Below, piece after piece: positions 55,652-64,000 of a stretch of DNA of 64,000 bases (position 1 is the first letter of the stretch; each line of letters begins with the position of its first letter). The position numbers and the translations under genes are program-made. This DNA comes from Fibrisoma limi BUZ 3 (GTDB taxonomy: Bacteria > Bacteroidota > Bacteroidia > Cytophagales > Spirosomataceae), in assembly GCF_000296815.2 (NCBI RefSeq), contig NZ_CAIT01000004.1, positions 434,001-498,000 of the forward strand, written 5' to 3'. Below the pieces are notes generated by a model, which saw only the letters and a list, made by a program, of their open reading frames with translations, did no database searches and had not been told where the DNA came from.

Positions 55652-56242
55652 TTAATACGATTTGCCGGCCCGGGCCGCCCGAATCCGGCTAAGCGACTGG
55701 GGTTTGATACCGACATACGACGCTATTACGTACTGCGGAATGCGCTCCTGCAATGTTGGAAAGGAGCGAATAAAGGTTTCGTAGCGTTCTTCGGCCGTTT
55801 CCTGGTAGAATGACGTCAATTTCTGAAGGATGCCGACAAATAGTTGCTCAGCCACCAGCCGCCCGAATTTCTGACCTTCACCGATGGAATTATACAACCG
55901 TTGCAGGTTGTTGTAGTTGATAACCAGCAGCGCGGTCGGTTCGATGGCCTGAATAAAACGCGTAGAGGGTGTCTGCGTCAGGAAACTTTCGTAGTTGCTC
56001 ACAAACGTTTGCTCGGGTGAGAAGTCGTAGGTGTGTTCGGCACCATCGTCGAGGATGTAGTAGCGGAGCAGGCCCTGCGTAACGAAGCCGGCATACCGGC
56101 AAACGTCGCCAGCCTGGAGGAAATAGCCATCGGTCGGCAAAATCATCGGCTCAAACAACGACGATACTACAGCTTCTTCTTCTGTCGTGAGAGCGATGAT
56201 CCGGCGAATCGCCTGCAACAGAGTTGAGTAATCGGTAGTCAT
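55652..56242 (-). CDS. Crp/Fnr-family regulator
   Basis: 196 aa. N-terminal cyclic-nucleotide-binding-like beta barrel (about 25-120, GYFLQAGDVCRYAGFVTQGLLRYY) and a C-terminal helical region ending VIASYVGIKPQSLSRIRAAR, the recognition helix. No Fnr-type cysteines. Divergent from the AraC gene across 10 bp, so the promoters overlap the genes. Confidence 0.9.
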   Translation of the reverse strand: MTTDYSTLLQAIRRIIALTTEEEAVVSSLFEPMILPTDGYFLQAGDVCRYAGFVTQGLLRYYILDDGAEHTYDFSPEQTFVSNYESFLTQTPSTRFIQAIEPTALLVINYNNLQRLYNSIGEGQKFGRLVAEQLFVGILQKLTSFYQETAEERYETFIRSFPTLQERIPQYVIASYVGIKPQSLSRIRAARAGKSY

Positions 56243-56252
56243 AATTCTACGT

Positions 56253-57122
56253 ATGCGTTACGAATTCCACGATTCACACACAGGCGGGACCCTTCGGCTG
56301 CAACGCCACGAGCCCCATATTGATCGGTTTTTCTTTCGGGATCGGACCGTACGCCAGGAACGGTTGCTGACCATTGCCTGGAACGCCGGGCCGGACGCAC
56401 CTGTCGTCATTGATGGCGTTGAGTACCTGTTTCCAGCGCAGTCCATTTTGCCCCTGATGGTCAACCAGTCATTCCAGATTGATCAGTCATCCAACGTAAT
56501 AGCGTGGCAGTTTGATCGGGAGTTTTATTGTATTGTTGACCACGACAAAGAAGTGTCGTGCATTGGGTTTCTGTTCTATGGTGTCAAGGACGTTATGTTT
56601 TTGCGCCTGGATACGGTCGAAGAGCGAAAGTTTGAGGCACTCCTGGCCGTATTTGAAGACGAATTTTCGACGAAAGATACAATTCAGGGCGAGATGCTGC
56701 GGATGCTCGTGAAGCGCCTGATCATTAAGCTGACCCGGTTGGCCAGGGAGCAGTACCTGGAGCCGGATGTCAGTGAGAAAGATTTTGATATTGTCCGGCG
56801 TTTTAACCTGCTGGTCGAAAATAACTACCGGTACCTGCACGCCGTGAGCGACTACGCCGATCTGCTGAATAAGTCGCCCAAAACCCTGTCGAACCTGTTT
56901 GCCCTCTATCGCTTCCCAAATCCATTGCAGGTTATCCACAACCGTATTGCTCTCGAAGCCAAACGGCTGCTGATGTACACGGATAAATCGACGAAAGAAA
57001 TTGCCTACGAACTTGGCTTCGAGGAGGTGGCCCATTTCAGCCGATTTTTCAAGAAACAGAGCGGGGCGGCTCCTACGGAGTTCAAGGAGCAGCTCAAAGC
57101 GACGCTGATCGGGAAGAATTGA
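56253..57122 (+). CDS. AraC-family regulator
   Basis: 289 aa. The C-terminal double HTH (about 190-280: NPLQVIHNRIALEAKRLLMY, STKEIAYELGFEEVAHFSRFFKKQSGAAPTEF) is classic AraC. The N-terminal cupin-like part is unassigned. Probably controls the AhpD-like and hydratase genes that follow. Confidence 0.93.
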   Translation: MRYEFHDSHTGGTLRLQRHEPHIDRFFFRDRTVRQERLLTIAWNAGPDAPVVIDGVEYLFPAQSILPLMVNQSFQIDQSSNVIAWQFDREFYCIVDHDKEVSCIGFLFYGVKDVMFLRLDTVEERKFEALLAVFEDEFSTKDTIQGEMLRMLVKRLIIKLTRLAREQYLEPDVSEKDFDIVRRFNLLVENNYRYLHAVSDYADLLNKSPKTLSNLFALYRFPNPLQVIHNRIALEAKRLLMYTDKSTKEIAYELGFEEVAHFSRFFKKQSGAAPTEFKEQLKATLIGKN

Positions 57123-57209
57123 TAACAAGCCGGGAATTGCCGTCATTTCTTACGGGCGATCGCGGCTGCAACTTTGCCATGTCAATCAACCAATTAAACA
57201 ACCACGACA

Positions 57210-57761
57210 ATGGCACAGTACACGATCCCCACAAAAGAAACCGCGAAGCCGGAAAGCGCAGCTATGTTCGCTAACCTGGAGAAGGCGCTCGGATTTACTC
57301 CTAATCTCTATGCGTACATTGGGCATTCACCCGCTACGTTGGCCAATTACCTGAGTTTCCAGCAAGGACAGGCCAAGGGCGCGTTCCGGGCTAAAGAACG
57401 CGAAGCTATCTTTTTGGCCGTCAGTGAGGTAAACGGTTGCCGGTATTGCCAGTCCGCCCATACGGCCCTGGGCAAGATGAACGGCTTCTCCGACGACGAA
57501 ATTCTGCAACTACGCGCCGGAACCCATCCCGACGAAAAACTGAACGTACTGACGAACCTGGCCGGTGAGATCCAACGGACGCATGGGCACCCATCGCCGG
57601 CGCTGCTCGACCATTTCTTCGCGCTGGGCTATGATCAGGCGGCCCTGGTCGATCTCATTTCGCTGGTGGCCGATAAAGTGTTGGCGAACTACCTCCACAA
57701 CATCACCCAGATTGCCATTGACTTCCCGGTAGCGCCTGAACTGCAGGCCGTTGAGGCTTAA
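57210..57761 (+). CDS. Carboxymuconolactone decarboxylase-family (AhpD-like) protein
   Basis: 183 aa. The CxxC-x3-H motif NGCRYCQSAHTALGK (about 72-83) with the upstream Glu (REAIFLAVSEVN) marks the AhpD-type peroxidase-related group. Probable thiol peroxidase or peroxide-stress protein. Confidence 0.9.
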   Translation: MAQYTIPTKETAKPESAAMFANLEKALGFTPNLYAYIGHSPATLANYLSFQQGQAKGAFRAKEREAIFLAVSEVNGCRYCQSAHTALGKMNGFSDDEILQLRAGTHPDEKLNVLTNLAGEIQRTHGHPSPALLDHFFALGYDQAALVDLISLVADKVLANYLHNITQIAIDFPVAPELQAVEA

Positions 57762-57848
57762 CGTATTCAATGCCTACCATCGGACGGTATAATGCCGTCC
57801 GATGGTAGGAGTAAACAACCTTCCAACGAACGTAAAATCACCACAACG

Positions 57849-58658
57849 ATGAATACCACAACTCCCACCACACAGACTGGTGTACCGGATTATTTTACGA
57901 AATACGAACATCTGCACCTAAGCCGCACCACCGACGGCATTCTGGAAATCCGGTTTACAACCAACGGAGGGCCAATTGTCTTCACGGGTAAAGATCATAC
58001 GGAATTTGTCGAAGCGTTCTTCCAGATCAGCCGAGACCGGGCCAACAAAGTAGTCATTCTGACCGGCACCGGCGACGAGTGGTTTGCGCAAATCGATGGG
58101 CCGAGCCTTGGGGATATCACTAACCCGCGCGAATGGTATAACACCTGGTGGGAAGGACAGAAAGTGTTGCAGAACTTGGTGGATATCAACGTACCCGTTA
58201 TTGCTGCCATCAACGGCCCGGCCACGGTTCACTCCGAATACGCACTGACGGCCGACGTGCTGCTTGCTTCCGAAAACGCCTATTTCCAGGACTTTCCGCA
58301 TTTGACGTTTGGTATCGTTCCCGGCGATGGCGTGCAGACCGTCTGGGCAAAAGCGTTAGGCGATTACCGCGCTAAGTATTTTCTCTACACCCAGCAAAAA
58401 CTGTCGGCTCAGGAAGCCCGGCAGCTTGGATTAGTGGCCGAAGTACTTCCCGACAGCGCTGCCTTGATGAACCGGGCGTATGAAATTGCTCGTCAGTTGC
58501 TGACCATTCCGGACCTGACCCGGCGCTTCATGCGGTCGGTATTCACGCAGAACCTGAAACGTGATTTTCTGGAGCAGGTTGGCTATGGCATGGCCCTCGA
58601 AGGGATTTCGGCCACCGATCTGAAGATTGCCGCTGAAGAAGCAAGCCGGAATAAATAA
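57849..58658 (+). CDS. Enoyl-CoA hydratase/isomerase-family protein
   Basis: 269 aa from the ATG at 57849 (MNTTTPTTQTG); an ATG at 57792 is in frame but gives an unusual leader. Crotonase fold: LEIRFTTNGGPIVFTGKDH, VIAAINGPATVHSEYALTADVLLASENAYFQD. The oxyanion-hole GP is present, but the usual catalytic acids are not obvious, so substrate and activity are uncertain. Confidence 0.85.
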   Translation: MNTTTPTTQTGVPDYFTKYEHLHLSRTTDGILEIRFTTNGGPIVFTGKDHTEFVEAFFQISRDRANKVVILTGTGDEWFAQIDGPSLGDITNPREWYNTWWEGQKVLQNLVDINVPVIAAINGPATVHSEYALTADVLLASENAYFQDFPHLTFGIVPGDGVQTVWAKALGDYRAKYFLYTQQKLSAQEARQLGLVAEVLPDSAALMNRAYEIARQLLTIPDLTRRFMRSVFTQNLKRDFLEQVGYGMALEGISATDLKIAAEEASRNK

Positions 58659-58759
58659 CACCAAAAATTGCCGGCTGAACGGGTATTCTAACCAGCCTGG
58701 GACCGACGTAGTTACTAAATCAGTATATTGTTTCGTCAGAAACCCTGCCGGTCAATACC

Positions 58760-59530
58760 ATGAAGCGACGCATCGTACACAAGCACCCCTTAGCCATCCG
58801 CTGGTTTCACTGGATCAACTTTCCCGTACTGGGCATCATGATCTGGAGCGGCCTGCTGATCTACTGGGCCTACGACCCCTACAAGATTCAGCTTGGCGAC
58901 TGGACACTCGTATCGTTCTTCCCCGACGGGTTCTATAAGGCCCTGAAGCTGTCGCGTCGGCTGGCCGAGGGGATGGCGTGGCATTTCGTGTTCATGTGGA
59001 TTTTTCTGCTGAATGGTCTGCTCTACGTCGGCTACACGTTCATTTCGGGTGAATGGCGGCATCTGGTTCCCAATCGAAATTCGTTTCGGGAGGCCGTTCA
59101 CGTGACGCTGTATGACCTGGGGTTACGCAAAGATCAACCGCCGTTTATCAAGTACAACGGAGCGCAGAAGATCGCCTATTTCTCCATCATGCTGATGGGT
59201 GTAGGCTCAATACTGACCGGGTACGCGATTTATAAACCCACGCAGTTTTACTGGCTGACGGCCCTCATGGGTGGCTATAAAACAGCCCGGCTTATTCATT
59301 TTGCGCTCACGGTGGGCTACGTCCTGTTCTTCGTCATTCATATCGGGCAGGTGATCCGGGCGGGCTGGCAGAACTTTCAGTCGATGGTTACGGGATTTGA
59401 AGTGCTTAAGCCGAGTGAGCCTGATCGACCGGCCCTGACCGACGTTACACCCGAGCCCGGTCCATCGGACGACCCTGAGCCTACCGAACCCCGTCCCGAC
59501 AGTACTCCCTTTCAACCCGCCCTTTCATGA
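58760..59530 (+). CDS. Membrane cytochrome b (b561/thiosulfate-reductase type)
   Basis: 256 aa with four main membrane helices and haem-ligand histidines: HPLAIRWFHWINFPVLGIMIWSG, MAWHFVFMWIFLLNG, ARLIHFALTVGYVLFFVIHIGQVI. Delivers quinol electrons to the molybdoenzyme encoded next (4-nt overlap). The C-terminal 40 residues are proline/acid-rich. Confidence 0.9.
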   Translation: MKRRIVHKHPLAIRWFHWINFPVLGIMIWSGLLIYWAYDPYKIQLGDWTLVSFFPDGFYKALKLSRRLAEGMAWHFVFMWIFLLNGLLYVGYTFISGEWRHLVPNRNSFREAVHVTLYDLGLRKDQPPFIKYNGAQKIAYFSIMLMGVGSILTGYAIYKPTQFYWLTALMGGYKTARLIHFALTVGYVLFFVIHIGQVIRAGWQNFQSMVTGFEVLKPSEPDRPALTDVTPEPGPSDDPEPTEPRPDSTPFQPALS

Positions 59531-60342
59531 AAACGACAAATGAGCCTGATTTGCCCGAGAGCGATCTGCCGGAGTCAGTGATCCGTCGCCGTACCCTGAA
59601 AGCGTTTGGCTGGTTTGCCCTGGCCTCGGTCGTACCGGTAGGCGTGTACTCCTGGATTCAGAACAGCCCGAACCTGGCCGGAATCCGCAAGCCGCTCCGG
59701 AAAATGCTCGATGTAAACGAGGACATTGCCAGTACGTATTTCAGCAACAACCACCTGGTCAGGACGTATCCGGTCGAAGCCGCGGCCCGTGTTCCCCGCG
59801 TAAACGGTTTCGACGGGCTACGGACGCCTTTGCCGGACGACTGGAAACTCCAGATTGACCGACAAGGCAGTGACGGAGAACCACAGGAACCACTGCTGCT
59901 GACAATGGACGATGTAAAGGCGCTGCCCCGGCAGGAACTGGTTTATGACTTCAAATGCGTGGAAGGCTGGAGCCAGATTCAGCACTGGAGTGGGGTCAGG
60001 TTCTCGGATTTCATGGAACGCTACCAACTCGGTACCCGAAGCGGCAAAGCGCCCAGCCCGGACAATACCGACGATCTGTACAAATTCGTTGGTATGGAAA
60101 CGCCCGATAAAGGCTACTACGTCGGTATCGACATGGAGAGCGCCATGCATCCGCAAACACTGCTGGCCTACGAATTGAACGGCGAGCCAATTAACAACCA
60201 GCATGGCGCACCCGTCCGGTTGCTGATTCCGCATAAATACGGCGTTAAGAACCTGAAACGCATCGGCCGGATTTTTTTCAGCGATACGCGCCCCCGCGAT
60301 TTCTGGGCCGAGCGCGGCTATGATTATTATCTGGGATTGTAG
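59527..60342 (+). CDS. Molybdopterin-dependent oxidoreductase (sulfite oxidase/MsrP fold)
   Basis: 271 aa. Tat-like start IRRRTLKAFGWFALASVVPVG, then the catalytic domain with the Mo-binding Cys in YDFKCVEGWSQIQHWSGVRF and HGAPVRLLIPHKYGVKNLKRI. With the cytochrome b it forms a YedYZ/MsrPQ-like periplasmic reductase pair. Substrate not known. Confidence 0.9.
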   Translation: MKTTNEPDLPESDLPESVIRRRTLKAFGWFALASVVPVGVYSWIQNSPNLAGIRKPLRKMLDVNEDIASTYFSNNHLVRTYPVEAAARVPRVNGFDGLRTPLPDDWKLQIDRQGSDGEPQEPLLLTMDDVKALPRQELVYDFKCVEGWSQIQHWSGVRFSDFMERYQLGTRSGKAPSPDNTDDLYKFVGMETPDKGYYVGIDMESAMHPQTLLAYELNGEPINNQHGAPVRLLIPHKYGVKNLKRIGRIFFSDTRPRDFWAERGYDYYLGL

Positions 60343-60391
60343 CAGGTGTGAGGCTGAGGGGTAGGGGCAAAGGTGAATCTGACGTTGTACC

Positions 60392-61246
60392 CTATGCCCC
60401 TTGCCCCACGCTCATCGCTGGTGCTTTGTAGCCTTTCTCGACGACACCACGCACGATATTGTGGAACCACGACAATGGAATCAGTCGGCGCACCGTGAGC
60501 AGAGCGCCGGTCTGGCTGTTGCCCGTTACGTAACGCAGCCGGAAGCTGCGGTCGTTGGCGGCTTTGAAAATGGTTTTGGCTACTACCTCTGGACCCGGCG
60601 CGTTCTCGCCCTCTTTCTGGGTGTTGGCGAGCGTAACCCGAACGTACTCGTCGTAGGCAGTCAGTCCGTCTTTTTTCAGGACATCCTGCGAGCGATCATA
60701 GAAGTCAGTTTTAATTGCCCCCGGCTCTACGTTTTTGACCCGGATGTTGAACGGGCGCAGTTCAAACGACAGGGCTTCAGCAAATCCCTCAACCGCCCAT
60801 TTCGTGCCGTGGTAGATGCTGTAGCTCGGGAAGGTAATCAGGCCACCCATCGACGTTACGTTGATGATGGTACCGTCGCGTTTCTCGCGGAAATAGGGCA
60901 GAATCTCCCGGATTACGTTCATGACGCCGAAGACGTTTGTATCAAACTGACGCTGAACCTGCTCCGGTGTAGCGGCCTCAAACGCTCCGACCGCGCCGTA
61001 GCCGGCGTTGTTGACAATAGCATCGATGCCACCAAAAGCCGCCCGGGCATCGGCAATGGCCTGACGAATGCTGTCGGCATCCATTACGTCCAGGCGGAAC
61101 AGCTTGACGTTGGGCAGTTTCGTCAGTTCGGTTTCTTTAGCCGGTGTTCGCATGGTGGCGGCTACGTTCCAGCCGTTTTCGGCGAAGTAGCGGGCGGTGG
61201 CCTTGCCAATGCCCGACGAGGTTCCGGTAATCAGTACGGTTTTCAT
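60392..61246 (-). CDS. Short-chain dehydrogenase/reductase
   Basis: 284 aa. TGTSSGIGKATA (NADP site), NNAGYGAVG, and YSIYHGTKWAVEG (Tyr-x3-Lys active site). Overlaps the TetR gene by 4 nt, so it is probably its target. A long antisense frame covering this gene is a shadow. Confidence 0.93.
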   Translation of the reverse strand: MKTVLITGTSSGIGKATARYFAENGWNVAATMRTPAKETELTKLPNVKLFRLDVMDADSIRQAIADARAAFGGIDAIVNNAGYGAVGAFEAATPEQVQRQFDTNVFGVMNVIREILPYFREKRDGTIINVTSMGGLITFPSYSIYHGTKWAVEGFAEALSFELRPFNIRVKNVEPGAIKTDFYDRSQDVLKKDGLTAYDEYVRVTLANTQKEGENAPGPEVVAKTIFKAANDRSFRLRYVTGNSQTGALLTVRRLIPLSWFHNIVRGVVEKGYKAPAMSVGQGA

Positions 61247-61851
61247 GCGTTTACTCCCTGTAAGATGAGTTTGGTTAACAATCGTGTTTCGTGTTCGACC
61301 TCAGAGTAATCAATCGCGTGTGTGGGGCCAAATCCGGCGTCGCGAACGGCTTTGTGCTTCAGCGCATCGGCTACGTTCAGCAGCAGACTGGCCAATTGGC
61401 GGGCGTCTTCGCTGGGCGGAATGGCCTTGCGCATCAGCGTTTCGAGGAAATCCAGTTCCTGCTGGAGTACACTGGTGTAGAGCTGTTCAAACTGAGGTTC
61501 CAGTGTCTGGAGATTTTCGATAGACAGACTGTGCAGATTAAGCACCTGCTTGTAGTAGCGCAGCCGTTCGGTCAGATACGTACTGATTTGTTCGGCTGGG
61601 TCGTCGATCGTCGCGACCTTGGTCATCAGGTCGGTCATAAAAGCCGCGCTTTCCTGCAGCACGACATCGATGAACAGTTCCTCTTTGTTTTTATAGTAAT
61701 AGTAGAGCGATGCTTTGTTAAGCCGGATCACTTTACCAATGTCATCGAGCGTTGTTTTATCATAGCCGTAGCGGGCAAAGCAGTCGGCGGCTGCCTGGCG
61801 AATTGCCCGGCGTTTTTGGTCGGTTTTTGTCTCTTCTGTTTTCGTCTCCAT
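61243..61851 (-). CDS. TetR/AcrR-family regulator
   Basis: 202 aa from the ATG at 61851 (METKTEETKT). N-terminal HTH RRAIRQAAADCFARYGYDKT / TLDDIGKVIRLNKASLYYYYKNKEELF; the C-terminal ligand domain is unassigned. First gene of the SDR operon, preceded by a very AT-rich promoter stretch (61860-61990). Confidence 0.93.
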   Translation of the reverse strand: METKTEETKTDQKRRAIRQAAADCFARYGYDKTTLDDIGKVIRLNKASLYYYYKNKEELFIDVVLQESAAFMTDLMTKVATIDDPAEQISTYLTERLRYYKQVLNLHSLSIENLQTLEPQFEQLYTSVLQQELDFLETLMRKAIPPSEDARQLASLLLNVADALKHKAVRDAGFGPTHAIDYSEVEHETRLLTKLILQGVNA

Positions 61852-62028
61852 CGTTTCAACTTCACATTGGCGAAACAAAGATATTTTATTTTTCAAACAA
61901 TTTAACAAAAAGTTTGAAAAATAATTTTTGTGTTTGTTAAGTGGTTGTTTTGATGTAGAAACGATTGACAGGCAACTGCTTATCTTATTTTCTTGTTACA
62001 TCTACAATCTGCCAAAACTAAACGCAGC

Positions 62029-62775
62029 ATGAAATACATAATCATTGGCGGTATACTTCTGGTCGGAGTTGCCTCCTGGACGCTGGTACGAAACCCGGAA
62101 AAAGACGTAAAGGTGGCTACCCAGCCGGTTGTGGTGCTGGAGTTGTTTACATCGCAGGGGTGCTCAAGTTGCCCACCCGCCGACCGGGCTTTGCAGGAGA
62201 TTACGCAGCGGGCCGCCAGTGCCGGACAGGCGGTTTATGGGTTGTCGTTTCACGTCGATTACTGGAACCGGCTGGGGTGGCAGGACCCCTTCAGCACGAA
62301 ACAATACACCGACCGGCAGCGGCAGTACGACCGGCTGCTGAAAACGCAGACCTATACGCCCCAACTGGTCATCAATGGCCGACACGATGTGGTTGGCGGG
62401 CAGCGCGGCCGTATTGACCAGCTCATCCGGTCGGTGCAGGAACAGCCAGCGTCCCAGTTCATCCCGGTTGACGGAAGTTTGACGCGGCAGGCTAACCAAC
62501 TCACTGTAAGGTATCAGTTACCGGCTGGTCCATACCGCCTGAACGCTGCGTTAATACAGAAGGAAGCCCGAACGAATGTGCAGCGGGGCGAAAATGGCGG
62601 CCGAACGCTGGTCAATACCAACGTTGTCCGGCAGTTCCGCACCCTCGATCAGCCCGGTCAATCGGGGAGTGTTACGATGCCAATGCCGGATGGTTTGAAA
62701 CCGGACGACGTAACGGTGGTGCTGTACGCCCAGCGAACCGATAACAGTCAGGTCGTGGGTGCAAAGCGGTTGTAG
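62029..62775 (+). CDS. DUF1223 thioredoxin-like secreted protein
   Basis: 248 aa from the ATG at 62029, with an N-terminal membrane anchor or signal (YIIIGGILLVGVASWTLV). LELFTSQGCSSCPPADRAL holds the CxxC of the thioredoxin-like DUF1223 fold, followed by FHVDYWNRLGWQDPFS and TPQLVINGRHDVVGG. Probably periplasmic redox function. Confidence 0.9.
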   Translation: MKYIIIGGILLVGVASWTLVRNPEKDVKVATQPVVVLELFTSQGCSSCPPADRALQEITQRAASAGQAVYGLSFHVDYWNRLGWQDPFSTKQYTDRQRQYDRLLKTQTYTPQLVINGRHDVVGGQRGRIDQLIRSVQEQPASQFIPVDGSLTRQANQLTVRYQLPAGPYRLNAALIQKEARTNVQRGENGGRTLVNTNVVRQFRTLDQPGQSGSVTMPMPDGLKPDDVTVVLYAQRTDNSQVVGAKRL

Positions 62776-62993
62776 CCGTCTGGTTATGTTGCTTCGGCCA
62801 TCGGTTAGCCAACTTAAGCGAACTACCGTTTGCATTTGCTATAGATCGTGGTGCCGGATTCTTAAATGCGACCAGTTAGGGTTCTGAACCCTAACTGGTC
62901 AGGTTCGGAACCTGACCGCACAAGTGCATAGATGCGGATACCAACATGGTTCATTAATTTCCACTTGGCAAGACTTGATTCACTTAATCGCCT
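62776..62993. repeat. Two overlapping perfect palindromes
   Basis: 62870-62900 is a 31-nt palindrome with a one-base centre (15-bp arms starting GACCAGTTAGGGTTC). 62898-62916 is a second (arms GTCAGGTTC and GAACCTGAC) that shares three bases with it. They lie between two converging genes and could be a bidirectional terminator or a repetitive palindromic element. Confidence 0.6.
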
Positions 62994-64000
62994 TTACAAA
63001 CTCACTTCCTGCCGTCCTCCCTTCAGCGCCAGCGATTTGCCATTCCAGCGCAACGTACCGGTCAGGTTGGCGGGTAACGTAACAGTACCGGTCAGGCCAC
63101 CTGATGGTGTTTTAGTAAACTGTACCGTAATGTCACCAGCCGGGTGCGGCACTTTTCCCTCCACGCCGGGCAGGTTACCGAGGTAAGGCGTAATGCGTAC
63201 CGAACGGAAACCGGGCTCGGCCGGATTAATCCCGCATACCGTCGAAAGAAATTCGTAGAGGGGCGAGGCACTCCACGCGTGGCAGTCCGAACGCGTAGGC
63301 TCGGGGTTTTCGGCAAAGGTGGTCAGGCCGATCGCCAGCATGTCGCGCCAGGGTTTCAACTGAGCCAGATACTGATCGCCCATACCCGTTTTCTTCAGCG
63401 CTTGGAATAGGTAATATTTGAAGTAGAACGTAGCCTGCGTTAAGGACGTATCCGCCATGACTTTCTGCAATACGGCCTTCTGTTGCGCTACCGGTACGGC
63501 ATCGGTTAAAACGGCCCAGATGCTGCCATGCTGGCTGAAGCTGTTCTTGGCGGGCGTATCGGCCATCAGGCCCCGCGTCGCATCCCAGCAGGTGGCCATA
63601 GCCGCTTTGTTGATGCGCCGGGCCAGTTCGCGGTAATGCTCGGCGCGTTCGTTCTGTCCGTAGTGGGCCAGGAGATCGGCCGCCCGGAAGTACGTGTAGG
63701 CCTGTTGCAGCGACAGAATGCTGGAACCACCTTTCCGCGCTCCAGCCGGAACGCCCCCGGCTGCTTCGTCTTTTGCGTTCTGCCACTTGGCCCAGTCCAC
63801 AAAATTCCACCATTCGAGCGGACCGTTCAGGCCGGTTTTGTCCAGCCGCTGTTCATGCCAGTTCAGCACCTGCAAGATTCCCGGTAAATACGATTGGACA
63901 AACGCATCGTCCTGCCGGTGCAGCCAGTAGTCGTGGATCATGCAGACCCAATACAGCGAAAACGGCGGAATCACCTGGAAATCGGCGCTGGGGTAGCGGC
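62994..64000 (-). CDS. Alpha-L-rhamnosidase-like glycosidase (GH78), C-terminal part
   Basis: The frame is open from 62994 to the window edge, about 335 residues; the N-terminus lies beyond. WWNFVDWAKW, the six-hairpin toroid motifs (SILSLQQAYTYFRAADLLAHYG, SLTQATFYFKYYLFQALKKT) and RSDCHAWSASPLYEFL are characteristic of GH78, and a small C-terminal beta-sandwich follows. Would remove rhamnose or related sugars from plant or bacterial glycans. Confidence 0.85.
   Translation of the reverse strand, partial: RYPSADFQVIPPFSLYWVCMIHDYWLHRQDDAFVQSYLPGILQVLNWHEQRLDKTGLNGPLEWWNFVDWAKWQNAKDEAAGGVPAGARKGGSSILSLQQAYTYFRAADLLAHYGQNERAEHYRELARRINKAAMATCWDATRGLMADTPAKNSFSQHGSIWAVLTDAVPVAQQKAVLQKVMADTSLTQATFYFKYYLFQALKKTGMGDQYLAQLKPWRDMLAIGLTTFAENPEPTRSDCHAWSASPLYEFLSTVCGINPAEPGFRSVRITPYLGNLPGVEGKVPHPAGDITVQFTKTPSGGLTGTVTLPANLTGTLRWNGKSLALKGGRQEVSL

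Noticed and set aside
60401-61309. A 302-codon frame antisense to the SDR gene
   Set aside because: The - strand has full SDR motifs; the + frame is a GC-driven shadow without homology.

Overview
The window comes from a member of the Bacteroidota, most likely a Spirosoma- or Runella-like member of the Cytophagales. The signs are a Bacteroidota-type integrase and DUF6371 protein, an HD-Pnk RNA-repair enzyme of the kind known from Runella, a Tgt lacking the zinc cysteines, TAnnTTTG-like promoter elements, and a Wzx/Wzy exopolysaccharide cluster. It has two parts: an integrated genomic island (about 884-30045) and ordinary chromosome on both sides of it (1-883 and from 30046 on).

The island lies in the 3' end of a tRNA-Asn gene. 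A 45-bp piece of the tRNA (884-928) is repeated exactly at 30001-30045, inside the intact tRNA. From left to right the island holds: a tyrosine integrase, an excisionase-like HTH protein, a RepA-like ATPase and a DUF6371 protein; a gene-poor stretch with a fragment resembling the start of hsdM; an RNA-repair pair (RNA ligase broken by one stop codon, plus HD-Pnk); an XRE regulator facing an IS256-type transposase homologue whose three catalytic acids all appear replaced; a tightly spaced pair of a DUF3800 protein and a pentapeptide-repeat membrane protein; and a complete type I-E CRISPR-Cas locus. The locus has 39 repeats in array 1 (transcribed on -) and 53 in array 2 (transcribed on +). Both leader ends face the cas genes. 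On the - strand lie WYL regulator, cas3, a small HTH regulator, cas8e, cse2, cas7e, cas5e and cas6e; cas1-cas2 lie on +.

The most interesting signal is in the 234-bp gap between cas3 and the small HTH gene. It holds a miniature two-repeat CRISPR unit (21274-21363): two degenerate repeats that keep the 5+6+4+6+8 architecture of the array repeats, separated by exactly 32 nt. The first keeps an intact ATGAACCG handle. The spacer matches the promoter/start region of the divergent HTH-Cascade operon next to an AAG PAM. The first 14 positions match except at 6 and 12, which are exactly the positions flipped out in type I-E crRNA pairing. This is what a self-regulating crRNA (CreR-like) should look like: it would guide Cascade to repress its own operon without full-length pairing.

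Right of the island the chromosome carries tRNA-Asn, a small hypothetical gene, rsmG, a membrane glycosyltransferase, tgt and an OmpA-family protein. Then comes a collinear exopolysaccharide operon (35546-55205): export protein, chain-length regulator, UDP-sugar dehydrogenase, flippase, glycosyltransferases, polymerase, methyltransferase, WecB-type epimerase, two-domain oxidoreductase, heparinase-like protein, epimerase and WecA-like initiating transferase. The last 9 kb hold stress and regulatory genes (DUF4267, Crp/Fnr, AraC, AhpD-like, enoyl-CoA hydratase-like, a cytochrome b/molybdoenzyme pair, SDR-TetR operon, DUF1223) and the C-terminal part of a GH78-like rhamnosidase running off the edge.
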